64,000 nucleotides of DNA from Methylophilaceae bacterium (GTDB lineage: Bacteria > Pseudomonadota > Gammaproteobacteria > Burkholderiales > Methylophilaceae). Below, one piece after another: positions 53,214 to 63,431 of this stretch (the first letter of the stretch is position 1; every line of letters starts with the position of its first letter). The DNA lies in contig JAOKFJ010000001.1 of NCBI GenBank assembly GCA_028247015.1, positions 1 through 64,000 of the forward strand. Direction: 5' to 3'. A program made the translations under genes and the position numbers. A model generated the notes under the pieces. The model saw only the letters and a list, made by a program, of their open reading frames with translations. It was not told the DNA's origin and did not search any database.

Positions 53214-55190
53214 ATGTTTTATAAAAATCTAATTTTAATTCTTTCGTTAATTTTAACTTCAATTAATGTAAATGCAGAAAACAGTATAGAAACAGAAGAA
53301 ATTATTGTAAAAAAATACCAATACGATAGTCAAGAAAGTCTCTCGCCATACTCCGTAGAAATTCATACAGGAGCTCAAATTGAATTGACCGGAAGTAACT
53401 CCCTTACCGACTATCTTGCTCAGCATAGTTCACTAAATATTGTTCCAGGCTATGGAGATAAAACAAAGCCAAAGATAGACATGAGAGGTTATGGAACTGA
53501 AGCTGGTTATCAGAATGTAGTCATATCTGTCGATGGGCAACGTTTAAATAATATTGATGGGAGCAGTCAGCTCTTAGGTTCAATAGATATAAGTAGTATT
53601 GACAGAATCGAGATTGTTAAGGGGTCAGGATCAGTAAGACATGGGGATGGCGCCATGGCAGGTGTAGTTCAAATATACACTAAAGATTACAGTGGTTATT
53701 CTATAGAAACAGCTGTTGGAAATAATGGAATACTTAAGAAAATTGCGAATGCTGGAATTAATGGAGATAATTTTAATCTATCAGTTAACGTCACCGAAGA
53801 CCGGCATAAAGGATTTAGTGAGAGAGATATCAATGGTGAAAGTGATAGATTTCAAAATAAAACACAAGTCGCTAAATTAAAGATTACTCCAGCAAAAGAT
53901 CTACTTTTAAACTTTGGGGTAACTAGCTCAAGAATTTATACTTACTTGGCGGGACCTATGACTAAAGATGAATTTCATAGCAACCCTGCTCAGAATTCTG
54001 ACATATCATATAATAATTATGATACTGACTCAGATACATATAGTGCGGGACTTGAATATAAAGCCAGTGAAAAACTTAATATTAAAGCAGATTATTACTA
54101 CGAAGATAAACTTTATAATGCTAAGCGTGCTTCCGGGGCTTTATACACTAAGGACTACGAAGGGGTTAATATTGAAGCAGAATACCAAGAGGACAATTAT
54201 ACGATAGCAACAGGTCTCGATTATTTTGAAGGGTCCCGAGAAGATACAACGTATGGGGGGATAACATCAAAAGATAATATTGCCATTTTCGTTGACTCAC
54301 AGTTTCAACCCGCTTGGCTCCCCAAGAACATGGGTCTCTCTGCAGGATTTAGACAAGAATGGGTAGATTACACTCATCTTGATTCGACAGCTAAGACGTC
54401 AACAGACGAATCATTAAATGCTTGGGATATTGGCCTAAATTATGAATTTGATTCTCAATTAAGTTTCTTTGGAAATTATAATCATGCCTACCAAGCTCCA
54501 GATATTGATAGATTTTTTGTTGGAGTATATTCGGGATCTAGTCCCTACCCTTTAATTAGTCGTGCCTTTAATGCATTCATAAAGCCATCAGAAGTAGATA
54601 CCTTAAATGTGGGATTTAACCATATTACTAAACAAAATAAATTAAAGGTTGTTGCCTTTTATTCAGACCTTAAAGATGAGATAGTCTACAACCCCGGTAC
54701 ATTTAAAAATGAAAATATCGATAACTCTGAGAAATATGGGTTAGAGATTCATGATAATTATACATTTAATAATAAGTCCAACATTAATGTAGTCTATAAA
54801 TTCATTGAAGCAAAAATTGGTAAGGATTCACACGCAAAATTTATAGATGGTAAAGCAATGCCAGGGGTGCCTAATAACTCAATACTTGTAAATCTGCAGC
54901 ATAAATTTTCTGAGCAAATGCGATTTAATTTGAGCCATACTTGGAAACAAGATGCCTATATATGGGATGATTTCCAAAATGTTGCTTCTGTAAGACAACC
55001 AGCATATATTTCGACAGATATCGCCGTAAATTATGAGATCAAGGGATTGAATCAATTCAAAAAAGTTAGCCTTTACGGGTCGGTGACCAATTTATTTGAG
55101 CACTACAATGCACTGCAAAGTTATGCTAATTCAATATATCCTTTTAATTTTTCTAGGACGATTATTTCAGGGCTTAAAATTGAATTTTAA
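53214..55190 (+). CDS. TonB-dependent receptor, BtuB-like (cobalamin uptake predicted)
   Basis: Signal peptide, plug (ISVDGQRLNNIDGSSQLLGSIDISSIDRIEIVKGSGSVRHGDGAMAGVVQIYTK), C-terminal beta signal; RBS AGGA is better spaced for ATG 53214 than 53208. Confidence 0.92.
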   Translation: MFYKNLILILSLILTSINVNAENSIETEEIIVKKYQYDSQESLSPYSVEIHTGAQIELTGSNSLTDYLAQHSSLNIVPGYGDKTKPKIDMRGYGTEAGYQNVVISVDGQRLNNIDGSSQLLGSIDISSIDRIEIVKGSGSVRHGDGAMAGVVQIYTKDYSGYSIETAVGNNGILKKIANAGINGDNFNLSVNVTEDRHKGFSERDINGESDRFQNKTQVAKLKITPAKDLLLNFGVTSSRIYTYLAGPMTKDEFHSNPAQNSDISYNNYDTDSDTYSAGLEYKASEKLNIKADYYYEDKLYNAKRASGALYTKDYEGVNIEAEYQEDNYTIATGLDYFEGSREDTTYGGITSKDNIAIFVDSQFQPAWLPKNMGLSAGFRQEWVDYTHLDSTAKTSTDESLNAWDIGLNYEFDSQLSFFGNYNHAYQAPDIDRFFVGVYSGSSPYPLISRAFNAFIKPSEVDTLNVGFNHITKQNKLKVVAFYSDLKDEIVYNPGTFKNENIDNSEKYGLEIHDNYTFNNKSNINVVYKFIEAKIGKDSHAKFIDGKAMPGVPNNSILVNLQHKFSEQMRFNLSHTWKQDAYIWDDFQNVASVRQPAYISTDIAVNYEIKGLNQFKKVSLYGSVTNLFEHYNALQSYANSIYPFNFSRTIISGLKIEF

Positions 55191-55220
55191 TAAGTTTGTT
55201 TCTGATGTTAAAATTACTTA

Positions 55221-55811
55221 ATGGACAAAATAAATTTTACAATGCAAAAACTACTTACAAAAAATATTTTATTAGCAGTAATGCTGTTGTTTTTAATAAT
55301 GCTTACTAGAGCTAGCCATGAATTAACATCCTTAAACTTACCTGATGCTAGTCTAGCTATTTTTATTGCTGCAGGAATTTTTCTAAAGCTTAGAAAATTC
55401 CTTTTTTTGTTTGTCGCCTTAATTGTATCTGTAGATTTATATATGATTAATATAAATAACATGACGCATATTAATTTCGAGACCAGTTATTTGGGGCACA
55501 TATTTACTTACATTCTTACATGGGAATTAGGAAGAAAGTTCTTGTCTGGTGATAAATCACTTAAAGCAAAATTATTTTTTCCTATTGCCTTCTTCGCAAT
55601 AGCATCGAGTTATACTATTTCTTTTTCTAGCCATTATTTTTTATCAGGGTGGATAAGCAACCCAAATTTTTATGGCGGATTAAGCTTCTTGATAAATAAT
55701 TTCAATGCTTTCTTTATCCCTAATGCAGTTTATTTTGGGTTGTTATATGCTATTTTAAAAATAATCTATAAAATACCAAAATTGTCAGCTCTTAACTTCA
55801 CATCTAATTAG
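55221..55811 (+). CDS. Small polytopic membrane protein, BtuM-like ECF cobalamin S-component candidate
   Basis: LTRASHELTSLNLPDASLAIFIAAGIFL resembles BtuM N-terminal pattern; position behind B12-riboswitch TonB receptor. Confidence 0.65.
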   Translation: MDKINFTMQKLLTKNILLAVMLLFLIMLTRASHELTSLNLPDASLAIFIAAGIFLKLRKFLFLFVALIVSVDLYMININNMTHINFETSYLGHIFTYILTWELGRKFLSGDKSLKAKLFFPIAFFAIASSYTISFSSHYFLSGWISNPNFYGGLSFLINNFNAFFIPNAVYFGLLYAILKIIYKIPKLSALNFTSN

Positions 55812-55876
55812 TAAATTGTAAACGACCATATCAGACATAAGTTTGATATAATTCGGCACTTGCTATTCTAATTTAC

Positions 55877-55952
55877 GGCCAGATAGCTCAGTCGGTAGAG
55901 CAGTGGATTGAAAATCCTCGTGTCGACAGTTCGATTCTGTCTCTGGCCACCA
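55877..55952 (+). tRNA. tRNA-Phe (anticodon GAA), CCA encoded
   Basis: GGCCAGATAGCTCAGTCGGTAGAGCAGTGGATTGAAAATCC...TTCGATTC...CTGGCCACCA cloverleaf. Confidence 0.97.
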
Positions 55953-56031
55953 ATAATACTTCATATATTTTTCTCTAGCTGCAACAAAATTCCTTTATGA
56001 TATTTTAATAAAGTAAAGGGAATCCTCTTAT

Positions 56032-56916
56032 ATGCAATATAAGATTGGAATTGATTTAGGTGGGACTAAAATAGAATCAGCTGTGCTTGATTCAGATAAT
56101 AATATTTTATTTAGAGAGAGAATCGCTACTCAAAGTCATTTAGGTTCTGAGCATATCCTAAATCAAATTAATATTATTTATAATATGGCTACTGATTCTA
56201 TTAAAAATCAACCTCATACCCTAGGTATTGGGACTCCTGGATCTATTTCTAAAGATACACAGCTTTTAAAAAATTCAAATACTTTATGTTTAAATGGATT
56301 ACCGTTAAAAATAAATATTGAAAAAAAATTAAATAAAAAATTATCTATTGAGAACGATGCCAATTGCTTTACCCTAGCCGAAGCTACTTTAGGGGCAGGC
56401 AAGGAATATTCATGTGTCTTTGGTGTCATCATGGGTACTGGCTGTGGGGGTGGTTTTGTATTTAACAAAAAATTAAGGACTGGTCCTCAGTATATAGCAG
56501 GAGAATGGGGTCATTCTACTATTGATCTAGATGGCCCAAATTGTTACTGTAAAAAAAATGGATGTATTGAAACATATATTTCTGGAAGTGGCTTGGAAAA
56601 AATTATTTCAAATGAGTTAAATACAGAAATTTCATCCTATGATTTTTTAAATAAAGATAAATTTAATATAAAAGAACAACAAATTCTTAATGACTTTTAC
56701 CGATATTTTGGGCTAGCACTATCTAATGTTATAAATATTATAGATCCTGATATCGTTATAGTTGGAGGAGGCTTATCAAACCATAACGGTCTTTATGAGA
56801 ATGGAAAGAGGGAAATTTATAAAAATATTTTTAGTAATGTGCCAACTACCCCTATAATTAAAAATAAATTAGGCGACTCAGCAGGGGTTATCGGAGCAGC
56901 CATAATAGGAATTTAG
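56032..56916 (+). CDS. ROK family sugar kinase
   Basis: GIDLGGTKIESAVLD, zinc motif GPNCYCKKNGCIETYISG. Confidence 0.92.
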   Translation: MQYKIGIDLGGTKIESAVLDSDNNILFRERIATQSHLGSEHILNQINIIYNMATDSIKNQPHTLGIGTPGSISKDTQLLKNSNTLCLNGLPLKINIEKKLNKKLSIENDANCFTLAEATLGAGKEYSCVFGVIMGTGCGGGFVFNKKLRTGPQYIAGEWGHSTIDLDGPNCYCKKNGCIETYISGSGLEKIISNELNTEISSYDFLNKDKFNIKEQQILNDFYRYFGLALSNVINIIDPDIVIVGGGLSNHNGLYENGKREIYKNIFSNVPTTPIIKNKLGDSAGVIGAAIIGI

Positions 56917-56924
56917 GAATAAAT

Positions 56925-57320
56925 ATGATTATGATCACTGCATTATATGCATCAATGTTAGGCTTTATTTATATCAAATTATCAAAAAATATTATCCGAC
57001 TTCGAAGAAAATATAATGTGACCCTTGGTCATAAAAAACATGCTGACCTAGAGCAAGCCATTCGTGGGCATGCAAACTTCTCAGAATTTGTTCCACTTGG
57101 CCTTATTTTATTAGCTTGTCTTGAAATCAATAACGTACATTATTTTGTAGTTTTATCTTTAGGTGGTCTATTTTTTCTAGGCAGAGTATTTCATGCAAAA
57201 TCATTTCTTAAAGAAAAAATAGATAAATCTCTTAGAGTAAAAGGAATGCAATTTACTTTTTGGTCAATTATGCTTATGTCTGGAATGAATATTTTTTCAA
57301 TTCTAGTTTCATTTATTTAA
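56925..57320 (+). CDS. MAPEG family membrane protein
   Basis: EQAIRGHANFSEFVPLGLILLACLE. Confidence 0.9.
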   Translation: MIMITALYASMLGFIYIKLSKNIIRLRRKYNVTLGHKKHADLEQAIRGHANFSEFVPLGLILLACLEINNVHYFVVLSLGGLFFLGRVFHAKSFLKEKIDKSLRVKGMQFTFWSIMLMSGMNIFSILVSFI

Positions 57321-57404
57321 TCATAATCATAATCATTCTCATTTCTGCAATTTTATATTACCTAAACTATAATTAGCTACTAAATTTTTTTGGAGAAATA
57401 TAAA

Positions 57405-57854
57405 ATGGCTGATAACACAAAAATAATAAACGCACTTAACACAATTTTAGAACTAGAACTTGCAGGAGTTGTTCGTTACACTCATTATGGACTCATGGTT
57501 TATGGCTATAGTCGTATTCCAATAATTAGCTGGCTTCGTGCTCAAGCTTCTGAGTCATTAGATCATGCAAACCAAGCAGGTGAAGTAATTACTAATCTTG
57601 GTGGTCACCCATCACTCGGCATTGGCCCCCTACTAGAATCACATAATCATGATATTGGAAATATTCTTAGAGAGTCGCTAGAGCATGAAACTATTTCACT
57701 AAATGCCTATAAAGATCTTCTAAAGTTAGTTGAGGGTAATTCAGTTATGCTTGAAGAATATGCGAGAACTATGATTTATACAGAAGAGCTTCATCTAGGG
57801 GAAGTAGATAAAATGTTAAGAAACCCTGGAGATGTTGCTCCTTTTAAGGAATAG
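57405..57854 (+). CDS. Bacterioferritin / ferritin-like protein
   Basis: Ferritin-like four-helix pattern (LELELAGVVRYTHYGLMVYG, ESLDHANQAGEVI); GGAG before ATG 57405. Confidence 0.88.
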   Translation: MADNTKIINALNTILELELAGVVRYTHYGLMVYGYSRIPIISWLRAQASESLDHANQAGEVITNLGGHPSLGIGPLLESHNHDIGNILRESLEHETISLNAYKDLLKLVEGNSVMLEEYARTMIYTEELHLGEVDKMLRNPGDVAPFKE

Positions 57855-57878
57855 TATATATAGTAATCAATGTATTAG

Positions 57879-57905
57879 ATGGCGTGCTTGCTTGGCGCCA
57901 TTTTG
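57879..57905 (+). terminator. Rho-independent terminator-like hairpin ATGGCG...CGCCAT-TTTT
   Basis: 6-bp GC stem followed by TTTTGACTTTT, after the ferritin gene and before tusA. Confidence 0.65.
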
Positions 57906-57924
57906 ACTTTTGCTTGGAGATGGG

Positions 57925-58155
57925 ATGACTAGATATGATTTTGAAGTAGATGCAATTGGATTGAAGTGTCCAATGCCTATTCTTCGCTGCAAGAAAGGAC
58001 TTAATGCAATAAAGAAAAATCAGGTTTTAAAAATTTCTACTAGTGATAAAAATGCAGCAAAAGATTTGAAAGTATTTTGTAATCAAACTGGGCACGAATT
58101 AATTTCATTAGAGCATGCTGGTGATATTACTTCTTCCTATATTAGGAAAAATTAA
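57925..58155 (+). CDS. TusA/SirA family sulfurtransferase
   Basis: [28 protein letters not shown] upstream of ATG 57925. Confidence 0.93.
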   Translation: MTRYDFEVDAIGLKCPMPILRCKKGLNAIKKNQVLKISTSDKNAAKDLKVFCNQTGHELISLEHAGDITSSYIRKN

Positions 58156-60956
58156 CCTTTTATCTTCTTAAATTGTAACAAAAATTTTTCCCTCGATTGA
58201 CTAAAAATTTCAAGTCGCTCTTTCTCTTGAGAGATAACTTCAGCTGGTGCTTTTTCTACAAAACTAGTATTTCCTAATTTTTTTTCTGCTTTATTAATTT
58301 CAATTTCAAGGCGGGTGATTTCTTTTTGAAGTCTATTTTTCTCTGCTTCTTTATCTACTTCTATATTTAACATTAATTTAAAATCGTCAATTATTGATAC
58401 CGGTGCATCTTTAACAGGTAATTCATCCATTAATTCAACGTCAGATAATTTTGCAAGGCCTTTTAGGTAATCAACATATGTAATTAAAATATCTAAATTA
58501 CCCGACATAGCTAATGGTATTTTAACCGCTGGGGAAATATTCATCTCTCCTCTAAGGCTTCTGCATTGCTCAACCATACTCTTGAGAGTATGCATCCAAT
58601 GAATAGATACTTCATCAATCTTTTCTTTTTTAGCTACTGGATAAGGTTCGAGCATAATCGAATCAGCATTTTTTCCCAACATTGGCCCTATAATTTGCCA
58701 AATTTCTTCTGTTATAAAAGGCATTAGTGGGTGACTCATTCTTAGTATAGTCTCTAGGATAGAAACTAGCGTTCTTCGCGTAGCTCTTTTTTGAGCTTCA
58801 TTTCCATTTTGGAGCTGAACTTTTGCTAGCTCTAAATACCAGTCACAATATTCATCCCAGACAAATTGATAAATTTCTTGTGCCAATAAATCAAATCTAT
58901 ACTCTGAGAAATTTCTCTCGACATTAGACTCTGTTTTCTGAAGAATACTTACAATCCACCTATCAGCCTGTGAAAATTCTAGGTAACCATCGGTACATTT
59001 ACCAAATCCATTATCTTGATCTTCGCAATTCATTAGCACAAACCGTGTTGCATTCCATAATTTGTTGCAAAAATTTCGGTATCCATCACATCTTTGTAGA
59101 TCAAACTTAATGTCTCTACCAGGGCTTGCTAGACTTGCAAAAGTGAATCGTAAAGCGTCCGTCCCATAAGAAGAAATTCCATCAGGAAACTCTTTTTTTG
59201 TTTTATTAATAATTGACTCTTCTTGCTTAGGATTCATTAATCCGTTGGTTCTTTTTTTAATTAAATCATCTAGTGAAATTCCATCAATTAAATCAATTGG
59301 ATCAAGAACATTTCCTTTTGACTTACTCATTTTTTGCCCATCTGCATCACGAATCAAACCATGTACGTATACATGTTTGAATGGTATTTTCTGGGTAATA
59401 TGCTTTGTAAGCATAACCATTCTAGCGACCCAAAAGAAAATAATATCAAAGCCTGTAACAAGAACAGAAGAAGGTAAATATAAGTCTAAGGCTGGGTTAC
59501 TTTTTTCTGGATAGTCAGGAGTCCAGTCTAATGTAGAAAATGGCCATAGTGCCGAAGAGAACCATGTATCTAATACATCTTCATCTCTTACTAATTCTCC
59601 TTGATAGCCATCTTCTTCTGCAATGCTTTTTGCCTCTTCATAAGAGTTTGCAACATATACTTCTTTATTCGTCCCATACCATGCTGGAATTTGATGTCCC
59701 CACCAAAGCTGTCTAGAAATACACCAATCTTGAATATTATTAAGCCATTGGTTATAAGTATTAACCCAGTTTTCTGGATAAAACTTAATTTCACCTTTCT
59801 CAACAACTTCTAATGCCTTCTCAGCAATACTTTTTTTATCGCCAGTAGGCTTTGTCATTGCCACATACCATTGATCTGTAAGCATTGGCTCAATTACCGT
59901 ATTTGTTCTATCACCTCTTGGGATTTTTAATGTATGTTTTTGAGTTTTTAAAAGAAGAGATTCTTTTTTTAAGTCATCAATAATCTTTTCTCTGGCTTTA
60001 AATCTTTCTAGTCCCTGATATAGTTTTGTCCCATTCTCATTAATATATCCATCAAGCGTTAAAATATTAACTATTGGAAGATCATGTCTTTGTCCTACTG
60101 CATAGTCATTAAAATCATGGGCAGGGGTTACTTTAACTACACCAGTTCCAAATTCTGGATCAACATATTCATCAGAAATAATTGGAATTTTTCTATTAAT
60201 TAAAGGAATAAAGGCATATTGTCCAATATATTTTTTATACCTCTCATCTTCTGGGTGAACCATCAATGCTGTGTCACCCAACATAGTTTCAGGTCTTGTT
60301 GTAGCAACAGTTAAAAAGTCACTTTTATTTTCTAATGGATAATTAATATGCCATAAGGATCCACTTTCATCTTCTTGAATAACTTCAAGATCAGAAACTG
60401 CTGTTTGTAATGTTACATCCCAATTAACTAGTCTTTTGCCTCTGTAGATTAAGCCTTCCCGATAAAGCCTAACGAATACTTCAGTAACTGTTTTTGACAG
60501 TCCTTCATCCATGGTGAATCGCTCTCTTGACCAGTCTGGAGAAGTTCCTAATCGTCTCATTTGTTGGGTAATAGTTCCTCCTGAATAAGCTTTCCAATCC
60601 CAAACCCTCTCAATAAACTTTTCTCGACCTAAGTCGTGCCTTGACACTTTTTGTTGATCAAGCTGCCTTTCTACAACAATTTGTGTTGCTATACCTGCAT
60701 GATCAGTCCCTGGCTGCCATAGTGTGTTTTCTCCCTTCATACGGTGATATCGAGTTAGTGCATCCATTAGGGTTTGATTAAATCCGTGACCCATATGAAG
60801 AGTTCCTGTTACATTAGGAGGGGGAAGAAGAATAGAAAATGAATATGGATTATCTAAATCTTCTCCTGATTTATAGTAGCCTTTAGACTCCCAAAATTCA
60901 TACCATTTTTTTTCAATGTCAGATGGGTTAAACGATTTTGATAATTCTTTATTCAT
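58152..60956 (-). CDS. valS: Valyl-tRNA synthetase
   Basis: [28 protein letters not shown]-terminal coiled coil. Confidence 0.98.
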   Translation of the reverse strand: MNKELSKSFNPSDIEKKWYEFWESKGYYKSGEDLDNPYSFSILLPPPNVTGTLHMGHGFNQTLMDALTRYHRMKGENTLWQPGTDHAGIATQIVVERQLDQQKVSRHDLGREKFIERVWDWKAYSGGTITQQMRRLGTSPDWSRERFTMDEGLSKTVTEVFVRLYREGLIYRGKRLVNWDVTLQTAVSDLEVIQEDESGSLWHINYPLENKSDFLTVATTRPETMLGDTALMVHPEDERYKKYIGQYAFIPLINRKIPIISDEYVDPEFGTGVVKVTPAHDFNDYAVGQRHDLPIVNILTLDGYINENGTKLYQGLERFKAREKIIDDLKKESLLLKTQKHTLKIPRGDRTNTVIEPMLTDQWYVAMTKPTGDKKSIAEKALEVVEKGEIKFYPENWVNTYNQWLNNIQDWCISRQLWWGHQIPAWYGTNKEVYVANSYEEAKSIAEEDGYQGELVRDEDVLDTWFSSALWPFSTLDWTPDYPEKSNPALDLYLPSSVLVTGFDIIFFWVARMVMLTKHITQKIPFKHVYVHGLIRDADGQKMSKSKGNVLDPIDLIDGISLDDLIKKRTNGLMNPKQEESIINKTKKEFPDGISSYGTDALRFTFASLASPGRDIKFDLQRCDGYRNFCNKLWNATRFVLMNCEDQDNGFGKCTDGYLEFSQADRWIVSILQKTESNVERNFSEYRFDLLAQEIYQFVWDEYCDWYLELAKVQLQNGNEAQKRATRRTLVSILETILRMSHPLMPFITEEIWQIIGPMLGKNADSIMLEPYPVAKKEKIDEVSIHWMHTLKSMVEQCRSLRGEMNISPAVKIPLAMSGNLDILITYVDYLKGLAKLSDVELMDELPVKDAPVSIIDDFKLMLNIEVDKEAEKNRLQKEITRLEIEINKAEKKLGNTSFVEKAPAEVISQEKERLEIFSQSREKFLLQFKKIKG

Positions 60957-61019
60957 TAGAATGTAATTTATGTTTTAACTTATATTATCATGCGAAGTGA
61001 TTTGATGAACTAAATCTAT

Positions 61020-61766
61020 TTACTTTGAGCAGACCTTACAATGTGGATCTTTAATTATCTTTAAAGTTTTCCAGTCCATATCCTTTGCCTCTAAAATAAG
61101 CAATCTACCCATTAGGGACTTTCCAACCTTCAATATTAACTTCATGGCTTCTGCTGCCTGCATACATCCAATAATTCCAACTATCGGAGAAAATACGCCA
61201 TGATCTGAACATCTTAATTCCTCGTCTTCCCCAGAATCAGGAAATAAACATTGATAGCAGGGGCTATCTTGATTTATAAAATCAAATACGCTGACCTGCC
61301 CATCAAAACCTATAGCTGCTCCTGATACAAGAGGCTTCTTTAAATCATAGGCAATTTGGTTTAATGAATATCGAGTTAAAAAGTTATCTGAGCAATCTAT
61401 AATAACATCTACTTCCTTTGCTACATTCTTCATCTCTTTTATATCCAACTTTTTCTCTATTCCAAAAACTTTAACTTCTGGATTAATCTCTTTAAGCGCA
61501 GCTTTTGCAGATAATGCCTTATTAATCCCAATAAATTTATCAGTATGCAAAATTTGTCTCTGAAGGTTGCTTAGATCTACTTTATCAAAATCACATATTG
61601 TGATTTTTCCTATGCCTGCTGCCGCCAGATATATTGATGCTGAAGAACCTAAACCACCTGCTCCAACTATTAATATATGGCTATTTATGAGATTTAATTG
61701 TCCTTCATACTCTATATCAGGTAATAGAATATGTCGGCTATACCTAATTAATTTTTTATCAATCAT
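61020..61766 (-). CDS. moeB: ThiF/MoeB/HesA family adenylyltransferase
   Basis: RYSRHILLPDIEYEGQ, GAGGLGSSASIYLAAAGIG, CYQC and CKVC zinc pairs. Confidence 0.93.
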   Translation of the reverse strand: MIDKKLIRYSRHILLPDIEYEGQLNLINSHILIVGAGGLGSSASIYLAAAGIGKITICDFDKVDLSNLQRQILHTDKFIGINKALSAKAALKEINPEVKVFGIEKKLDIKEMKNVAKEVDVIIDCSDNFLTRYSLNQIAYDLKKPLVSGAAIGFDGQVSVFDFINQDSPCYQCLFPDSGEDEELRCSDHGVFSPIVGIIGCMQAAEAMKLILKVGKSLMGRLLILEAKDMDWKTLKIIKDPHCKVCSK

Positions 61767-61791
61767 ATTATTAGCTTTATACTATACGTAT

Positions 61792-62205
61792 ATGTGGAAT
61801 TATAGTTTATTGATTAGAATCATACATAGTAAAAAAATTTTTTTCTTAATACTAATTTTTTTTGTGACAATCGTTCAATGTGCCCCAAAAAAATTCTTTT
61901 CTAGCCCATCTTTCGACGGCTACATATATTTAAAATCTGTAAAGAATGAAAAATATAAAATAAATGCGCTTATAACTTTTAATATTAAAAATGATTTATT
62001 AATATCTAACTTTATTAACTTTAAATTTTATTCTCAACTTATCTCTTATGAATGCGGCCAAAATACTCCAATAATTATTGAGGAACTTCTAACAGAGAAT
62101 CCATATGGAAAAGGTATAAAAAATGAAAGTAAAAGAGAGCTTAAAAAAGCGCAAAATTTAATAAGTCCTTCTTACCCATCATTATTTAAAGAAACATGTG
62201 TATAG
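61792..62205 (+). CDS. Hypothetical lipoprotein or secreted protein, about 137 aa
   Basis: Internal ATG of track ORF 61567..62205; hydrophobic N-terminus ending IVQC; the track's N-terminal part is antisense to moeB. Confidence 0.6.
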   Translation: MWNYSLLIRIIHSKKIFFLILIFFVTIVQCAPKKFFSSPSFDGYIYLKSVKNEKYKINALITFNIKNDLLISNFINFKFYSQLISYECGQNTPIIIEELLTENPYGKGIKNESKRELKKAQNLISPSYPSLFKETCV

Positions 62206-62211
62206 ATAAGA

Positions 62212-63420
62212 TTAGGTTCCTCCCTCGTAAATTATAGACCACTGAGAATCTCTTTTAGTCCATATCTGTTGCTTAATCATCTCATTACTTAACAAACTAC
62301 TACTATATTTCTGTTTAAATTGAACCAATATTAGCTCTTGATGATCCCCTGGATATTCAAATAATGAAATATTCTCAATTTTAATTTTTAGGTCCTTTGA
62401 TTTTTTGAATACATTTTTTTTATGAGTTGTCCATTTAAGATAATCATCATTATTATATTTAGCTGAATCTATATAGTAATTTAGGTAGTTATTAATGTCT
62501 TTTTCTTCCCAACTACTTTTCCATCCTTCAATTCTCCTAAGAATCTCATTCTGAACTATATCTATATTTGCAACTTCTCGACTGCTAATTTTGCTCAATC
62601 CAGTATCTGAGATAATTACAGGGGTGCTTGGCTCATCTAAAATATATGCCAACTCATTAATATCAGTATTACTAAGGACTACACAGCCATCACTGGATTC
62701 AGGAGGTCTTGAATATGTTGTGCTTGGAGTTCCGTGAATCCAAATACCATATCCAGTAAAATTATTAAGTCGATCATATGCACTAGGAAAATTTATAGGA
62801 TATGCACCATCTCCATATAAATCTGGAAGTGTTCTTGTAATTTTTTTTTCAATAAAATAAGTTCCAATAGGCGTTTTTTTATCTCCCTCAATTTTTTTTC
62901 CATATCCCTTTTTTCCAACGGAGATATAATAATCTGAAATATATTCTAGCTTGCCCTTATTGTTGCTGAATGCAAATAATCTTGAGCTTTTAACATCCAC
63001 AAAAATTAAATATTTTTTATCTTCTGCCAGTAATACGTTTATTTTAGAACCAATAAGATTTTTATCTACATTATTAAAGCTCTCAATCCTTCTAGATAAT
63101 TCTAACTTTAGATCAGAGATTTTTTCCTTGTACTGCCTTCCAGTATCTGCACTCACCTGATCATAGTTATGGCTTTGTAAAAGAAGTAAGTCCCCATGAA
63201 TCATATGTGCTAGCTTGAAATTTGGATTTATATCGATAAGATTTATTACAGCTTCTAAGGCTGCATCAATTTCTCCTTCTGATATTTTATCCGCGGTCTC
63301 AGCTAATAATTGTTCGGTTTTTTTTAATTTCTGATTGTGGGTTATGTTATCGAGTGCAAATGCGTTACTTGTAAATAAGAGGCTCGCACCAACTAGTATG
63401 GATATAAAAAAATTTATCAT
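62212..63420 (-). CDS. L,D-transpeptidase (YkuD domain) with C-terminal SnoaL/Cds6-like domain
   Basis: IHGTPSTTYSRPPESSDGCVVLSN active-site motif; signal peptide; C-terminal EGWKSSWEEKDINNYLNYY. Confidence 0.92.
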   Translation of the reverse strand: MINFFISILVGASLLFTSNAFALDNITHNQKLKKTEQLLAETADKISEGEIDAALEAVINLIDINPNFKLAHMIHGDLLLLQSHNYDQVSADTGRQYKEKISDLKLELSRRIESFNNVDKNLIGSKINVLLAEDKKYLIFVDVKSSRLFAFSNNKGKLEYISDYYISVGKKGYGKKIEGDKKTPIGTYFIEKKITRTLPDLYGDGAYPINFPSAYDRLNNFTGYGIWIHGTPSTTYSRPPESSDGCVVLSNTDINELAYILDEPSTPVIISDTGLSKISSREVANIDIVQNEILRRIEGWKSSWEEKDINNYLNYYIDSAKYNNDDYLKWTTHKKNVFKKSKDLKIKIENISLFEYPGDHQELILVQFKQKYSSSLLSNEMIKQQIWTKRDSQWSIIYEGGT

Positions 63421-63431
63421 CGCTTTTACTC

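Noticed and set aside
55877-55952. tRNA-Phe as a genomic-island integration site
   Set aside because: No integrase or repeated tRNA 3' end was seen nearby; flanks are ordinary genes.
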